Shown piece after piece: positions 1 to 9,274 of a stretch of 64,000 bases of DNA. The position numbers were made by a program, and so were the translations under genes. Numbering within the stretch: position 1 is the stretch's first letter; each line of letters opens with the position of its first letter. The DNA comes from Cyclobacteriaceae bacterium (GTDB lineage Bacteria; Bacteroidota; Bacteroidia; Cytophagales; Cyclobacteriaceae): positions 61,570-125,569 of the forward strand of contig JANQKF010000038.1 in the NCBI GenBank assembly GCA_028281285.1. The letters are read 5' to 3'. The notes beneath the pieces were generated by a model. The model had not been told where the DNA came from. It did not search any database and saw only the letters and a program-made list of their open reading frames with translations.

Positions 1-432
1 CAAAATCTATTGGAAGGAATCAATCCGGTCAAGTCTAACATTATTCGGAGAGACGATTTTGAATACAGTGAAGACTTTGAACAATTACATATTGTCACTA
101 TTCTTTACTCAAGTGACAAGATAGACACCGACAGTCTTCAGGCCGAGTTAGAGACCTTTAATGCCTTTTTGCATCCTCAAAAGAAGTTGACCCTTGGCCT
201 ATTGGATTTTGATACAGAAACTAGTCAGGCAGTTATTTTCATTAATTCATTTACAACGAAGGAATTAGCGCTGGAATACGATAACTCTCTGGGTAATGCG
301 CTTGCTAATTTTGTTTCAATAAAGCCCGGAGAATTTGATAATTTTGTGATATCGAAAGATAATTTCAACATGCTCTTTCAGAGCAAGAAACTGGAGGAAT
401 ACCGGACTTTTTACAATCGTTTTTATAAATAG
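1..432 (+). CDS. C-terminal fragment of a probable SprE/PorW-like TPR protein
   Basis: An open frame runs from the first base of the window to a TAG stop, so the gene begins upstream and only about 143 C-terminal residues are visible. The visible part has no TPR repeats; it looks like two alternating alpha/beta segments (LHIVTILYSS, KLTLGLLDFD, FVISKDNFNMLF) and ends in a Phe/Tyr-rich tail. This pattern, and the position 3 bases before a penicillin-binding protein 1A gene, resembles the C-terminus of the large periplasmic TPR lipoprotein SprE/PorW of type IX secretion. That assignment is inferred from memory of family and gene order. A different TPR protein is possible. An apparent TTG start at base 10 is not a real start. 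Confidence 0.55.
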   Translation, partial: QNLLEGINPVKSNIIRRDDFEYSEDFEQLHIVTILYSSDKIDTDSLQAELETFNAFLHPQKKLTLGLLDFDTETSQAVIFINSFTTKELALEYDNSLGNALANFVSIKPGEFDNFVISKDNFNMLFQSKKLEEYRTFYNRFYK

Positions 433-435
433 GTT

Positions 436-2763
436 ATGACCGAGAAAAAAGAGACAAAACTGATTACGAAAAAACGCCTCAAAAGGGTTACCCGTCTTCT
501 ATGGGTAGCTTTCATACTCGTTTTCGTGGGTGTTCCTCTTTATATCTGGTCAGTGAGCGCCAATATTGGAAACCTTTATGGCGAACTCCCCACCTATAGC
601 CAGCTCGAAAATCCGGATCAGAACCTGAGTTCACTACTCTATAGTGAAGATGGTGTAGTACTTGGCAGCTATTATAGAAACAACCGGAATCCTGTGACTT
701 ATGATGAGCTTGGGGATAACCTCATTAATGCACTGTTAGCCGCTGAAGATATTCGATTCGACCAACACTCAGGAATAGACCTGGCAAGTATGTTTCGAGT
801 AGCCTTCGGTGTACTTACCTTTAACAGGCAAGGAGGGGGAAGTACTGTTACCCAGCAGTTGGCAAAACAACTTTTCTCGACTCGAGTTGCCCGACCGGAA
901 GAATCGGGTCGATTACAAGGAATTAACAGATACCTGGATGAACTAATTTATAAGACCAAGGAGTGGATTCTTGCCGTTCGATTGGAGAGGTCATATACCA
1001 AGGAAGAAATCATGGCTATGTACTTCAATCAAGTAGAATTTGGAAGTAATACCTATGGAATTCAATCAGCAGCCCAGACCTATTTCAATAAAAATCCTAA
1101 TGAACTGAGTGTTGAGGAAGCAGCCGTTTTAGTTGGTTTACAAAAGGCGGTTACCGGGTATAACCCTGTAATCAACCCTGAAGCATCAAAACGAAGAAGG
1201 AATGTGGTGATGAACCAGATGGTGAAATACGGTCTGATGGAAAAAGAGCTTTATGACTCATTGAAGGTTCAGGACATTCAATTGGACTACAGAGTCCAGA
1301 ATCAGAACCAGGGTTTGGCTCAATATTTCAGAGCTGAGATTGCTAAAGACCTAAGGGCAATAGGTAATGAATATGGTTTTGATCTCTATGCAGATGGAAT
1401 AAAAATCTACACCACAATTAATAGCAGAATTCAAATGCATGCCGAGGCAGCATTGGATACGGCCATGCGAGTCCTTCAACGAAAGTTCTTCAATACACTA
1501 AAGGATCCGGATGATTCTACCAAGCTGCTTGAGCCGTGGCTTGATGATAATGATCGAATCTTTCCTGATTTTTTCGAAGACATCGCCTTGCCAAGGACTC
1601 CACGCTATAGGAGTCTTATTAAAAAATACGGTGAAGACTCGGATTCAGTAGACTATTATCTAAATAAGCCTAACCGTATGAAAGTATTTACATGGGGTGG
1701 TGAAGTTGATACCTTAATGAGTCCATCGGATTCACTGCGCCACTATAAATACTTCTTACAAAGCGGCTTTATGGCCGTAGATCCCCATTCCGGACAAATC
1801 AAGGCATGGGTTGGAGGCAACAATTTTAAGTACTTTAAATATGATCATGTTCGGTTGGGAAAACGACAACCAGGATCATTATTCAAACCTTTGGTCTATG
1901 CCAAGGCGATAGAAATGAATTACTCTCCATGTTACCAACTTATGGATCAGGCGGTGAGTATTCCACTACCCAATGGGGATATCTGGTCACCACAGAATGC
2001 CCTTGGGCAATTCAGTGGAGAAAAAATGACACTTACGGCCGCTCTGGCAGAATCAAAAAATTCGGTCAGTGCTCAATTGATTGATATCATCAAACCTGAG
2101 AACGCAGTTGAAATGGTGAAAAAGCTTGGTATTAAAAGCCCCATACGGCCCTTCCATGCAATGATATTAGGTACACATGATGTTTCGCTTTATGAGATTG
2201 TATCCGCCTATGGCACTTTTGTAAACAAGGGGGTCCATATCGAGCCCCATTATGTTACTCGGATAGAAGATCGGTTTGGAAACGTGATCTACAATAAGGT
2301 GCCGAGAAAACGAACCGCGATCAACGAAGAAGTGGCCTATGTAATGCTTGATATGCTTAAAGGAGTTACACACCGTCTTCGATACAGGTGGATGCAGGAT
2401 TATGGATTGCTTTATCCATCAGATTCCTTGGATATAGGTGGAAAAACAGGCACTACCCAAAACGGTTCTGACGGTTGGTTTATGGGTGTAACCAAAGATC
2501 TTGTAGCTGGGGCATGGGTCGGAGGAGACGACAGGGCTATCCGTTTCAAGGCGTGGACTGATGGACAGGGAGGACGTACCGCTATGCCGATTGTCGGTGG
2601 TTTCTTTAGTCGTGTGTACGCTGATACTTTGCTTAACCTGCAACATGGACCTTTCATAAGGCCGGAGAGCATTGGTATAGAAATAGACTGTAAAAAATAT
2701 GAGCTCCTCAGAAATCCCCAGGATACCATTGCTGAGGACGAAGAGATATATCAGCCATTTTAG
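436..2763 (+). CDS. mrcA: Penicillin-binding protein 1A (bifunctional transglycosylase/transpeptidase)
   Basis: Class A PBP that polymerises lipid II and cross-links peptidoglycan at the outer face of the inner membrane. The 775 residues have a cytoplasmic basic tail, one membrane anchor at about 20-42, then a GT51 domain with the catalytic Glu104 in AAEDIRF, the GGGSTVTQQ motif and the RSYTKEEI segment. The transpeptidase domain has Ser481 in SLFK, SKN at 540-542 and KTG at 670-672, so both activities look intact. The ATG lies 3 bases after the preceding stop, so the two genes are probably cotranscribed. Length is normal for Bacteroidota PBP1A. Confidence 0.95.
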   Translation: MTEKKETKLITKKRLKRVTRLLWVAFILVFVGVPLYIWSVSANIGNLYGELPTYSQLENPDQNLSSLLYSEDGVVLGSYYRNNRNPVTYDELGDNLINALLAAEDIRFDQHSGIDLASMFRVAFGVLTFNRQGGGSTVTQQLAKQLFSTRVARPEESGRLQGINRYLDELIYKTKEWILAVRLERSYTKEEIMAMYFNQVEFGSNTYGIQSAAQTYFNKNPNELSVEEAAVLVGLQKAVTGYNPVINPEASKRRRNVVMNQMVKYGLMEKELYDSLKVQDIQLDYRVQNQNQGLAQYFRAEIAKDLRAIGNEYGFDLYADGIKIYTTINSRIQMHAEAALDTAMRVLQRKFFNTLKDPDDSTKLLEPWLDDNDRIFPDFFEDIALPRTPRYRSLIKKYGEDSDSVDYYLNKPNRMKVFTWGGEVDTLMSPSDSLRHYKYFLQSGFMAVDPHSGQIKAWVGGNNFKYFKYDHVRLGKRQPGSLFKPLVYAKAIEMNYSPCYQLMDQAVSIPLPNGDIWSPQNALGQFSGEKMTLTAALAESKNSVSAQLIDIIKPENAVEMVKKLGIKSPIRPFHAMILGTHDVSLYEIVSAYGTFVNKGVHIEPHYVTRIEDRFGNVIYNKVPRKRTAINEEVAYVMLDMLKGVTHRLRYRWMQDYGLLYPSDSLDIGGKTGTTQNGSDGWFMGVTKDLVAGAWVGGDDRAIRFKAWTDGQGGRTAMPIVGGFFSRVYADTLLNLQHGPFIRPESIGIEIDCKKYELLRNPQDTIAEDEEIYQPF

Positions 2764-2796
2764 CAAACGGAACCAATCTATATTGGCTCGAATTAG

Positions 2797-2834
2797 TTAA
2801 CAGTAATTGAATTTATTCAATTGAATTCTGTTAA
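2797..2834. repeat. Inverted repeat just upstream of uvrC
   Basis: TTAACAG and AATTGAAT on the left are mirrored by ATTCAATT and CTGTTAA on the right, giving an imperfect hairpin that ends 9 bases before the uvrC ATG. There is no T-tract, so it is not a standard terminator. It could be an operator or a leader structure. A smaller CCAAT/ATTGG hairpin lies at 2773-2786. Confidence 0.4.
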
Positions 2835-2843
2835 TTTCCTTTG

Positions 2844-4652
2844 ATGCAAGACACCCGGATCACGCCTGATGAGATTGCCAAGCTACCCGATAGCCCGGGA
2901 GTATACCGGTATTTCAATGTTGAAAATGAACTCATCTATGTGGGTAAGGCAAAATCCCTTAGAAAACGGGTAGGAAGTTATTTCAATAAAGCAGCTAATG
3001 TAAACCGGAAGACGTTGAGGATGGTCACCGAAATTCGGGAAATCGAAGTGACCTTGGTGAACTCCGAATTCGATGCACTCCTTTTGGAGAACAATCTGAT
3101 CAAGCAAAATCAGCCTCGATACAATATTCTCCTGAAGGATGACAAGAGCTTTCCCTATATCTGTGTGAGTAAGGAACGATTTCCAAGAATCTATAGCACC
3201 AGAAAATTCATCCCTTCAAAAGGCACCTACTACGGCCCGTATACCAGTGTCAAAGCGATGAATAATGTTCTTCGCTTAATAAATAATGTATTTACGTTGC
3301 GAACATGTCGCTTCGATCTAACCGAAGAGAACATCGCCAAGGGAAAGTTCAAAGTCTGTCTTGAATATCATATTGGAAACTGTCAAGGGCCGTGTGAAGG
3401 GCTTCAGGATGAACAAGATTACCTCAAAGACATTGAACAAGCGGTAAATATTCTTAAGGGAAATCTGAGCCTTCCGAAAAACTACTTCAAGAATCGGATG
3501 ACTACAGCAGCCGAAGAACTCGATTTCGAAAAGGCCCAATTCTTCAAGGAAAAGCTCGAATTGGTAGATAGATTCCAGACATCATCAGTAATTGTCAGTC
3601 CTAAAATTTCCGATGTAGATGTATTCAGCATAGTCTCGGATGAAAAATATGCATTTGTCAACTATCTGCGGATAAAGAATGGCACGATCAACCTTTCTAA
3701 AACCTCCGAGATTAAGAAGAAGCTCAATGAAACCGATGAACAGATTTTGGGTTTGATCATGGTTGAAATGCGTGACCAATATCAAAGTTCAGCCAAGGAA
3801 GTGGTAGTAAACAAGGCTCTTGAGTTAGAAACTGACAAGGTCAATATCCACGTGCCACAACGTGGTGACAAAAGGAAGTTGGTCGAACTTTCATTGAAAA
3901 ACGGTTTGTTTGCCAAGAAGGAAAAGTACCAGTCACTGGAAAATGTAAAAGACAAAGGGAATCGAGTGCTGAAGCAGATGCAGGAAGACTTGCAACTTAA
4001 GGAACTACCTACCCATATCGAGTGCTTTGACAACTCCAATATTCAAGGAACCAATCCCGTGGCTTCAATGGTGTGCTTCAAAATGGGACGGCCGTCCAAA
4101 AAGGACTACAGACACTATAAGATAAAAACGGTAGAAGGACCCGATGACTTTGCATCCATGACCGAAGTTGTTGGACGCAGGTATAAGCGATTGTTAGATG
4201 AAGAAGCCCCTCTCCCAAAACTCGTGATTATTGATGGAGGCAAGGGTCAACTGAATGCAGCATGTGATGCGCTTCGAGAACTAGGGCTTTATGGAGAAAT
4301 ACCCATCATTGGTATTGCCAAGCGTCTTGAAGAGATCTACTATCCGGAAGACAGTTTCCCACTACACATCGATAAAAAGTCAGAATCACTTCGTTTAATC
4401 CAAAAATTGAGGGATGAAGCTCATCGATTTGCCATTACTTTTCATCGTGATCTACGGAGCAAGAACAGTTTTCAATTTGAATTGGAAACCGTTGAGGGGA
4501 TTGGCACTTCTACAGTCGACAAATTACTTAAGGAATATCGCTCAATGAGCAATATCCAACAGGCGAAGCGAGAAGATCTTGAGTTCTTGATTGGAAAGGC
4601 AAAAACCAACCTGGTTATCGACTATTTTAAACAAAAAAAGGGAGCCGATTGA
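2844..4652 (+). CDS. uvrC: UvrABC excinuclease subunit C
   Basis: Dual-incision nuclease of nucleotide excision repair, recruited by UvrB at DNA lesions. An N-terminal GIY-YIG domain (GVY at 19-21, YVG at 32-34, Arg40) makes the 3' cut. A UVR motif (ELDFEKAQFF) lies near 222-235. The RNase H-like 5' nuclease domain has Asp in ECFDNSN near 395 and IDGGKGQLNAA near 462-472, and a helix-hairpin-helix (VEGIGTSTVDKLL) lies near 549-575. The 602-residue length is typical. A TTG directly precedes the ATG; the ATG at 2844 is preferred. The gene is convergent with gldN and ends inside a shared terminator. Confidence 0.96.
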   Translation: MQDTRITPDEIAKLPDSPGVYRYFNVENELIYVGKAKSLRKRVGSYFNKAANVNRKTLRMVTEIREIEVTLVNSEFDALLLENNLIKQNQPRYNILLKDDKSFPYICVSKERFPRIYSTRKFIPSKGTYYGPYTSVKAMNNVLRLINNVFTLRTCRFDLTEENIAKGKFKVCLEYHIGNCQGPCEGLQDEQDYLKDIEQAVNILKGNLSLPKNYFKNRMTTAAEELDFEKAQFFKEKLELVDRFQTSSVIVSPKISDVDVFSIVSDEKYAFVNYLRIKNGTINLSKTSEIKKKLNETDEQILGLIMVEMRDQYQSSAKEVVVNKALELETDKVNIHVPQRGDKRKLVELSLKNGLFAKKEKYQSLENVKDKGNRVLKQMQEDLQLKELPTHIECFDNSNIQGTNPVASMVCFKMGRPSKKDYRHYKIKTVEGPDDFASMTEVVGRRYKRLLDEEAPLPKLVIIDGGKGQLNAACDALRELGLYGEIPIIGIAKRLEEIYYPEDSFPLHIDKKSESLRLIQKLRDEAHRFAITFHRDLRSKNSFQFELETVEGIGTSTVDKLLKEYRSMSNIQQAKREDLEFLIGKAKTNLVIDYFKQKKGAD

Positions 4653-4667
4653 CTCCCTTAGTTTTTT
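4638..4667. terminator. Bidirectional intrinsic terminator between uvrC and gldN
   Basis: AAGGGAG (4638-4644) pairs with CTCCCTT (4653-4659) around an 8-base loop. An A-run precedes it and a T-run follows, so it can stop transcripts from both sides. The uvrC stop codon lies in the loop. Confidence 0.85.
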
Positions 4668-4680
4668 CAACCTAATCGTA

Positions 4681-5562
4681 TTAATATTCCCAAAGATTGT
4701 GCTCAAACTCAAGGAGTTTGTTCTTAAATCTCTGAGAAGCTAAAATCGCATTTAAGCCCTGAACTCCTTCTACATCTTCAATTCGACCATTTTCCGGATT
4801 AGAATATCGAATAGGTCTAGAATCGAACATTCTTAGATCGAACGCTTCTGTAAAACTAAGCGGTCTTCCAGGATTCTGAGCATTGTACCATGCTGCCTGC
4901 TTGGGGAATTTTTTAAAGTATTCCACCACGTCCTTATACTTGAATCTTGCGATTACCTGAGTTGTTCCCGCTCGAGTTTGTGCCGGATGCAACAGGATGG
5001 ATATGGATTGAATATCCCAATAGGCTCTTGATCTTCTTTTGTCAAAGACGAAATCCTCGCAAATCTCGATCAACATGATATCATTGTATTCGTAATATGG
5101 ACTCACCTCAGCGTTGGCTCCACCGGTGTTGGTAGAATCACCTCCAAGACTTCCCAGAAGATCATCAATATTTACACCTCCCGGTAAATCACCCTCGTCT
5201 TCTTCAGGCAATTTCATTCTCGCCTGTACTTGTTGAGGAGTAATAATGTCCTCATCAAGAAAGTCACCTTCAGGGTTACGAATAGAGTCAGCCCTATAAG
5301 CCGTAATACCATCGATCTCGTCCATCGCTCCTTGAAGCAATAATTTCACGATTTCATTACCCTGAGCCGTCCATCTCGAGTTGACCTTTTCCCTCAAATC
5401 CATCCAACTCCATACTCTCATTCTGAACATAATGTCCTCCGTTCTTATCGGTCGTACAGAATTACGGTTGTAGTCGCCACGTATGGCCACACTATCCTCC
5501 TGCGCGTTCAATCCGAACGAAATCACACATAGTCCAATCAAAAGAAAAGATCTCAACTTCAT
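4681..5562 (-). CDS. gldN: Type IX secretion ring protein GldN/PorN
   Basis: Periplasmic component that forms the outer-membrane-associated GldK-GldN ring of the type IX secretion system and gliding apparatus. The 293 residues begin with a signal peptide (hydrophobic SFLLIGLCVISFG, cleavage after LNAQ). The body carries conserved family segments such as RPIRTEDIMFRMRVW and the C-terminal AILASQRFKNKLLEFEHNLWEY region (shown here in separate pieces only as landmarks). A linker near 120-150 is rich in Gly, Asp and Thr and is probably flexible. It is the last gene of the porP-gldKLMN run; its ATG lies 4 bases after the gldM stop. Confidence 0.95.
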   Translation of the reverse strand: MKLRSFLLIGLCVISFGLNAQEDSVAIRGDYNRNSVRPIRTEDIMFRMRVWSWMDLREKVNSRWTAQGNEIVKLLLQGAMDEIDGITAYRADSIRNPEGDFLDEDIITPQQVQARMKLPEEDEGDLPGGVNIDDLLGSLGGDSTNTGGANAEVSPYYEYNDIMLIEICEDFVFDKRRSRAYWDIQSISILLHPAQTRAGTTQVIARFKYKDVVEYFKKFPKQAAWYNAQNPGRPLSFTEAFDLRMFDSRPIRYSNPENGRIEDVEGVQGLNAILASQRFKNKLLEFEHNLWEY

Positions 5563-5566
5563 AGTT

Positions 5567-7195
5567 CTAGTTCATTGATATTGTTACAGTCTTCCTATAA
5601 GGCATTGGAATTCGCTCATTGTTGTAATTCACTCTGATGATCTCATCGATCTCAATAACATAGCGATCTCCAGCCTTCGCACCAGCTCTAAGGCTGTTTA
5701 CATTCGCATCGACAGTTGGTCCACTAATTGTTATGGAGCCTTTACCAATCGATCCTGTAGCTCTTAAAATTCTTCCTTTCGAAACCACAAACCTGGCATC
5801 TTCAGGATATTTTCTCTTAAAGTTATCGTCCGGTATCAACAATAATTTGAACTGCCTTGGTGCAGTCGTAATACCTTTTTCTGCATTGTAGGCTTTTCCA
5901 TCAACAAATACCTGAAAGTCAGGTCTTGGTGGTGCCTCCACTTTAAAGACTTTCTCTCCGATATATGTCCCCGCACTACTCACACCAATCTTCACTTCGG
6001 CAGACTTTGGTACAACCGTCAACTGTCCTTTTTGTGATCCTGGGATGCTCAAACCTCCATCTGCTGTAAATGACGGCTGATAAGCAGGCCCTAAGCTTGG
6101 TACATCAATCGTTAAGTTATTAGCACAATTCAACAATAAAGTCTCAATTGACTCGGAACGAACTTCAATTGTCGGCCTGGCCACAAAATACTCGTGAGTA
6201 ACTTCTGTCTCAACATCTTCTCCATTTTGTTGGTATTTCACAACACCCTTGAAAGTTTTTCTAGCTAATCCTTGATCGTTATACTCGTTTTCTCTTGCCG
6301 ATGCCTTGAATTTAATCTGACCTCTACCCGTGGCCGCATCCACTTGAAGAGCTCTGTTTCCTAACGTCATTGTTGGCGTCAACGAAGACGAAGCCGCTGT
6401 CAGGAACATTTCCGCTTCAAAGTCAGTACCTGCTGTTACAATGTTCGATGTCGGAAGTACGGTTGCAGAAATCTGGTCAAACCCTTTAATGTTTGACGCA
6501 CCAATTGCACTGCCCAACTTTCCAAGTGCTTCAGACTCTCTTGAGAGAATCTGGTTTTGGAAAAAAGTCAATTGCGCCAAAACAGAGGCTAACGGTGACT
6601 TATAAAAGTTCAAATGCGCAAAGTCCTCCTTTGAAAGCTTTGGATTGGCCTGGTAAAACGGAATATCCTTTGCCGCCAGGGCCAATGACCCCCAGTTCAA
6701 TGCTGGAAATCCTTTTTCAGTAAGCACGCCATTTGCTGTTTGCTGGATGCTTGCATTATAGTCATCCAATCGTTTCTTCAAATCAGCAGCACCATTATCT
6801 TCTACCAAAAGTCTGGATGGCTCCTCGTACTTCTTAAGCTTAGCCCTGGTGTAATGACCATCAGGCTCAGGGCCTCCTACTTCTTCACCTATTCGGTTTT
6901 TCCAATCCTCGAGGTATTGTAGAATTTCTCCAGTTTCTTCTCTTATCTTTTGAGCTGCATCCACCACCGGTTTATCATTTTCACTGGCCCCCAAATCCGT
7001 ATAGGCTTTTTGAATTCCTGCAACTGACTGAGAGTTGGCCTGTGTATAGGTGGCATTAGAAGTCTTGAGCCCTTCATCGATCAAGACGAATTTCTCAAGA
7101 ACCGTGTCTTTAATCTGTAAGGCGAGAAGAGCGGTCAGAACGAGATACATCATCCCGATCATCTTCTGCCTTGGGGTTTCTTTTCCTCCTGCCAT
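5567..7195 (-). CDS. gldM: Type IX secretion motor stator GldM/PorM
   Basis: Inner-membrane protein that with GldL forms the proton-driven motor of type IX secretion; its long periplasmic part reaches the GldK-GldN ring. The 542 residues have a short cytoplasmic N-terminus (AGGKETPRQ), one membrane helix at about 12-30 (MIGMMYLVLTALLAL), a helical domain to about 220, then beta-rich D2-D4 domains. The C-terminus (NERIPMPYRKTVTIS) is family-like. Length is close to the usual 510-550. It sits between gldL and gldN with 4-base gaps on each side, so translation is probably coupled. Confidence 0.96.
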   Translation of the reverse strand: MAGGKETPRQKMIGMMYLVLTALLALQIKDTVLEKFVLIDEGLKTSNATYTQANSQSVAGIQKAYTDLGASENDKPVVDAAQKIREETGEILQYLEDWKNRIGEEVGGPEPDGHYTRAKLKKYEEPSRLLVEDNGAADLKKRLDDYNASIQQTANGVLTEKGFPALNWGSLALAAKDIPFYQANPKLSKEDFAHLNFYKSPLASVLAQLTFFQNQILSRESEALGKLGSAIGASNIKGFDQISATVLPTSNIVTAGTDFEAEMFLTAASSSLTPTMTLGNRALQVDAATGRGQIKFKASARENEYNDQGLARKTFKGVVKYQQNGEDVETEVTHEYFVARPTIEVRSESIETLLLNCANNLTIDVPSLGPAYQPSFTADGGLSIPGSQKGQLTVVPKSAEVKIGVSSAGTYIGEKVFKVEAPPRPDFQVFVDGKAYNAEKGITTAPRQFKLLLIPDDNFKRKYPEDARFVVSKGRILRATGSIGKGSITISGPTVDANVNSLRAGAKAGDRYVIEIDEIIRVNYNNERIPMPYRKTVTISMN

Positions 7196-7199
7196 AGGA

Positions 7200-8003
7200 T
7201 TATCCTTGTGGGTTAGTCGATGACTTCATAGCGGAGAGCATTGCTCCGTACACTTTATTTAGTGAACTAACATTGCTGTTTAGTTTGTTCATCTGAGCCT
7301 TAAACTGCTCAGCTTCCTTGCTTGCAGCTTCAGTTCCTTCCATTGCATTGGCAATGTTGGCATAGAATTTATTCAATGCTTTGATGTGACCATTCACATC
7401 CTGAAGCTCCATCTCATATACTTTATTAAGGGAACTCAAATTTGTAGTCACCTTCTGAATTTCAGCTTGATATGCACCTGCTCCTTTTGCAGCATTACCC
7501 ATTTCGGTCAGTGCAGCGGCAGTAGAAGCATATGACTTATTCATATTACCTAGTGTCTCAGAAGCCTTCCTTGCGTTATTGGCATAATCGCTAGAGGCTG
7601 CTGCTGCATCAGAAAGGTTTGACATCTTAGAAGCGTTGTCTGCGAGATTTCGCATGCCTTTTCCAAGATTCTCAAATAATTCAGGACCCATTTTGGCTTT
7701 TTCAAGCGCATTGTCCAATTGTTGTGAAGGTGTTCCTTGTCCTTTTTTTGGAGCTGGCCCCTCACCAGACAGTTCAGGGTAAACTCTGGACCAGTCTAGT
7801 TCCACATGCTTAGGTTCGAAAGCACTGAGTGCAAAAATAATCGCCTCGGTTGAGAGACCTATTACTAGCATTTCTGTTGCAAACGGGTATCCGTTTAGCT
7901 TAAACATTGCCCCTATGATCACAACTGCAGCACCAAGACCATAAATCTTAGGCATAATGTTCTCATAAAAATTAGCGGCAAATCCTGATTTTTTGTTAGA
8001 CAT
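7200..8003 (-). CDS. gldL: Type IX secretion motor protein GldL/PorL
   Basis: Inner-membrane partner of GldM that converts proton motive force into rotation for type IX secretion and gliding. Two membrane helices lie at about 19-36 (GLGAAVVIIGAMFKLNG) and 42-60 (ATEMLVIGLSTEAIIFALS). A conserved glutamate sits in the second helix and a lysine follows the first, as expected for the proton path. The rest, from about 70 to 267, is a long cytoplasmic region, mostly helical and rich in Ala, Asn and Lys with coiled-coil-like repeats (SSLNKVYEMEL, SSLNKVYGAML). The gene lies directly upstream of gldM. Confidence 0.96.
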   Translation of the reverse strand: MSNKKSGFAANFYENIMPKIYGLGAAVVIIGAMFKLNGYPFATEMLVIGLSTEAIIFALSAFEPKHVELDWSRVYPELSGEGPAPKKGQGTPSQQLDNALEKAKMGPELFENLGKGMRNLADNASKMSNLSDAAAASSDYANNARKASETLGNMNKSYASTAAALTEMGNAAKGAGAYQAEIQKVTTNLSSLNKVYEMELQDVNGHIKALNKFYANIANAMEGTEAASKEAEQFKAQMNKLNSNVSSLNKVYGAMLSAMKSSTNPQG

Positions 8004-8049
8004 TTTACTAATAAGTTAGGTTGAAGAAATCTATTTTCTTGTGTTTAGG

Positions 8050-9141
8050 TTAATAACTAAATCCCTGGCTTCCACTTCCCAGATAATCCATGGCACAACG
8101 GAATCCTATATAAGAAGACCGTACGTCACGGTATTCATAGGTTCTTGTACCTGTTTGTAAGTAGTAGGAGACATCTTTCCATGAACCTCCACGAACTACT
8201 TTCTTATCGTAGTGTAAGCTATTAGGATCTTTTTCTATATATACCGGGTTCAAATCCCATACAAGGGCATTGTAAACCGGAGTGAAGTCGTCTTGGCACC
8301 ATTCAGCAACATTACCCGCCATGTTATACAAGTTGAATGGATTTGGCAGGAAACTATTCACTGGGGCGGTGTATGTATAACCGTCATTAATGAAGTTACC
8401 TCTTCCTGGCTTAAAGTTGGCCAATAAGCAACCCGCTTTATTGGATACATAAGGGCTACCCCATGGATATTTCACAATTTCTCTCCCACCTCTGGAAGCA
8501 TACTCCCATTCTGCCTCAGTAGGTAGTCTGAAATTAGGCATCAATGCCTCCGGAGGCAATGAGTCTCTGGCAACATTTTGTAAGCCAGTATTCAACCATT
8601 CGGTTCTCCATTTTGCAAATTCTTGTGCTGCATCCCAGCTCACACCCACTACAGGATAATCATCAAAAGCCTGATGAATAAAATAGTAGCGCATCATCTT
8701 GTCTCCCATATGATAAGAGAAGTCTGTGGACCAAACGGTAGTGTCGGGCTTGATGAAATTAAGATAGTTCTGGCTGGCAGTATCCTCTACAGCATAGATG
8801 AACTGTCGATATTCATTATTGGTAATCTCTTCTGAGTCCATCAGGAAAGCACTGATGGTAACCTGCCTGTTAAAATTAATCTGAGTCGCTGCTACATCCT
8901 CATCTGCTTGACCCATGTAGAAAGTACCTCCTCGAATTGGTACCATTCCAAGGGGCACGTCTTGAATCCAGCCTTCCCTGTCTGGTACACCCATCAGTTG
9001 ACCTTCGTTATTCAACTTTTCGGTTTTACTCATTCCTCCTCCCAAAAAGCCCTGAAACATAGAGCAACTAGAAGTGAAGATTATCAACATCACGATCAGC
9101 AAGGTCGCTGAAAATCTCTTCATTGAAATATAATTTTTCAT
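8050..9141 (-). CDS. gldK: Type IX secretion lipoprotein GldK/PorK
   Basis: Outer-membrane lipoprotein that forms the large periplasmic ring with GldN. The N-terminus has a lipoprotein signal with Cys26 in FTSSC. The body is a formylglycine-generating-enzyme-like (sulfatase-modifying factor) fold: GGTFYMGQ, RLPTEAEWEYA, NLYNMAGNVAEWCQD and VVRGGSWKD are all visible. In this family the fold is structural, not catalytic. The 363-residue length is normal. An alternative ATG six codons in (start 9123) would also give a lipoprotein signal. A 46-base gap separates it from gldL. Confidence 0.95.
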   Translation of the reverse strand: MKNYISMKRFSATLLIVMLIIFTSSCSMFQGFLGGGMSKTEKLNNEGQLMGVPDREGWIQDVPLGMVPIRGGTFYMGQADEDVAATQINFNRQVTISAFLMDSEEITNNEYRQFIYAVEDTASQNYLNFIKPDTTVWSTDFSYHMGDKMMRYYFIHQAFDDYPVVGVSWDAAQEFAKWRTEWLNTGLQNVARDSLPPEALMPNFRLPTEAEWEYASRGGREIVKYPWGSPYVSNKAGCLLANFKPGRGNFINDGYTYTAPVNSFLPNPFNLYNMAGNVAEWCQDDFTPVYNALVWDLNPVYIEKDPNSLHYDKKVVRGGSWKDVSYYLQTGTRTYEYRDVRSSYIGFRCAMDYLGSGSQGFSY

Positions 9142-9274
9142 AGTTTGTTTGACCCTACTTTCGCCTTATCTGCTGTGTATCAGCCAAATGAAGTGCGAAA
9201 ATTAATATTTTATGCCTATTTATCCAGTCAACGGTTGAAAATTCTATAAAACTTAACCTTGGCAAAACTTTTGA

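Noticed and set aside
2412..2766. Minus-strand frames of 105 and 115 codons opposite the PBP1A C-terminus
   Set aside because: They are antisense to the conserved KTG region, overlap each other and have no recognisable features.
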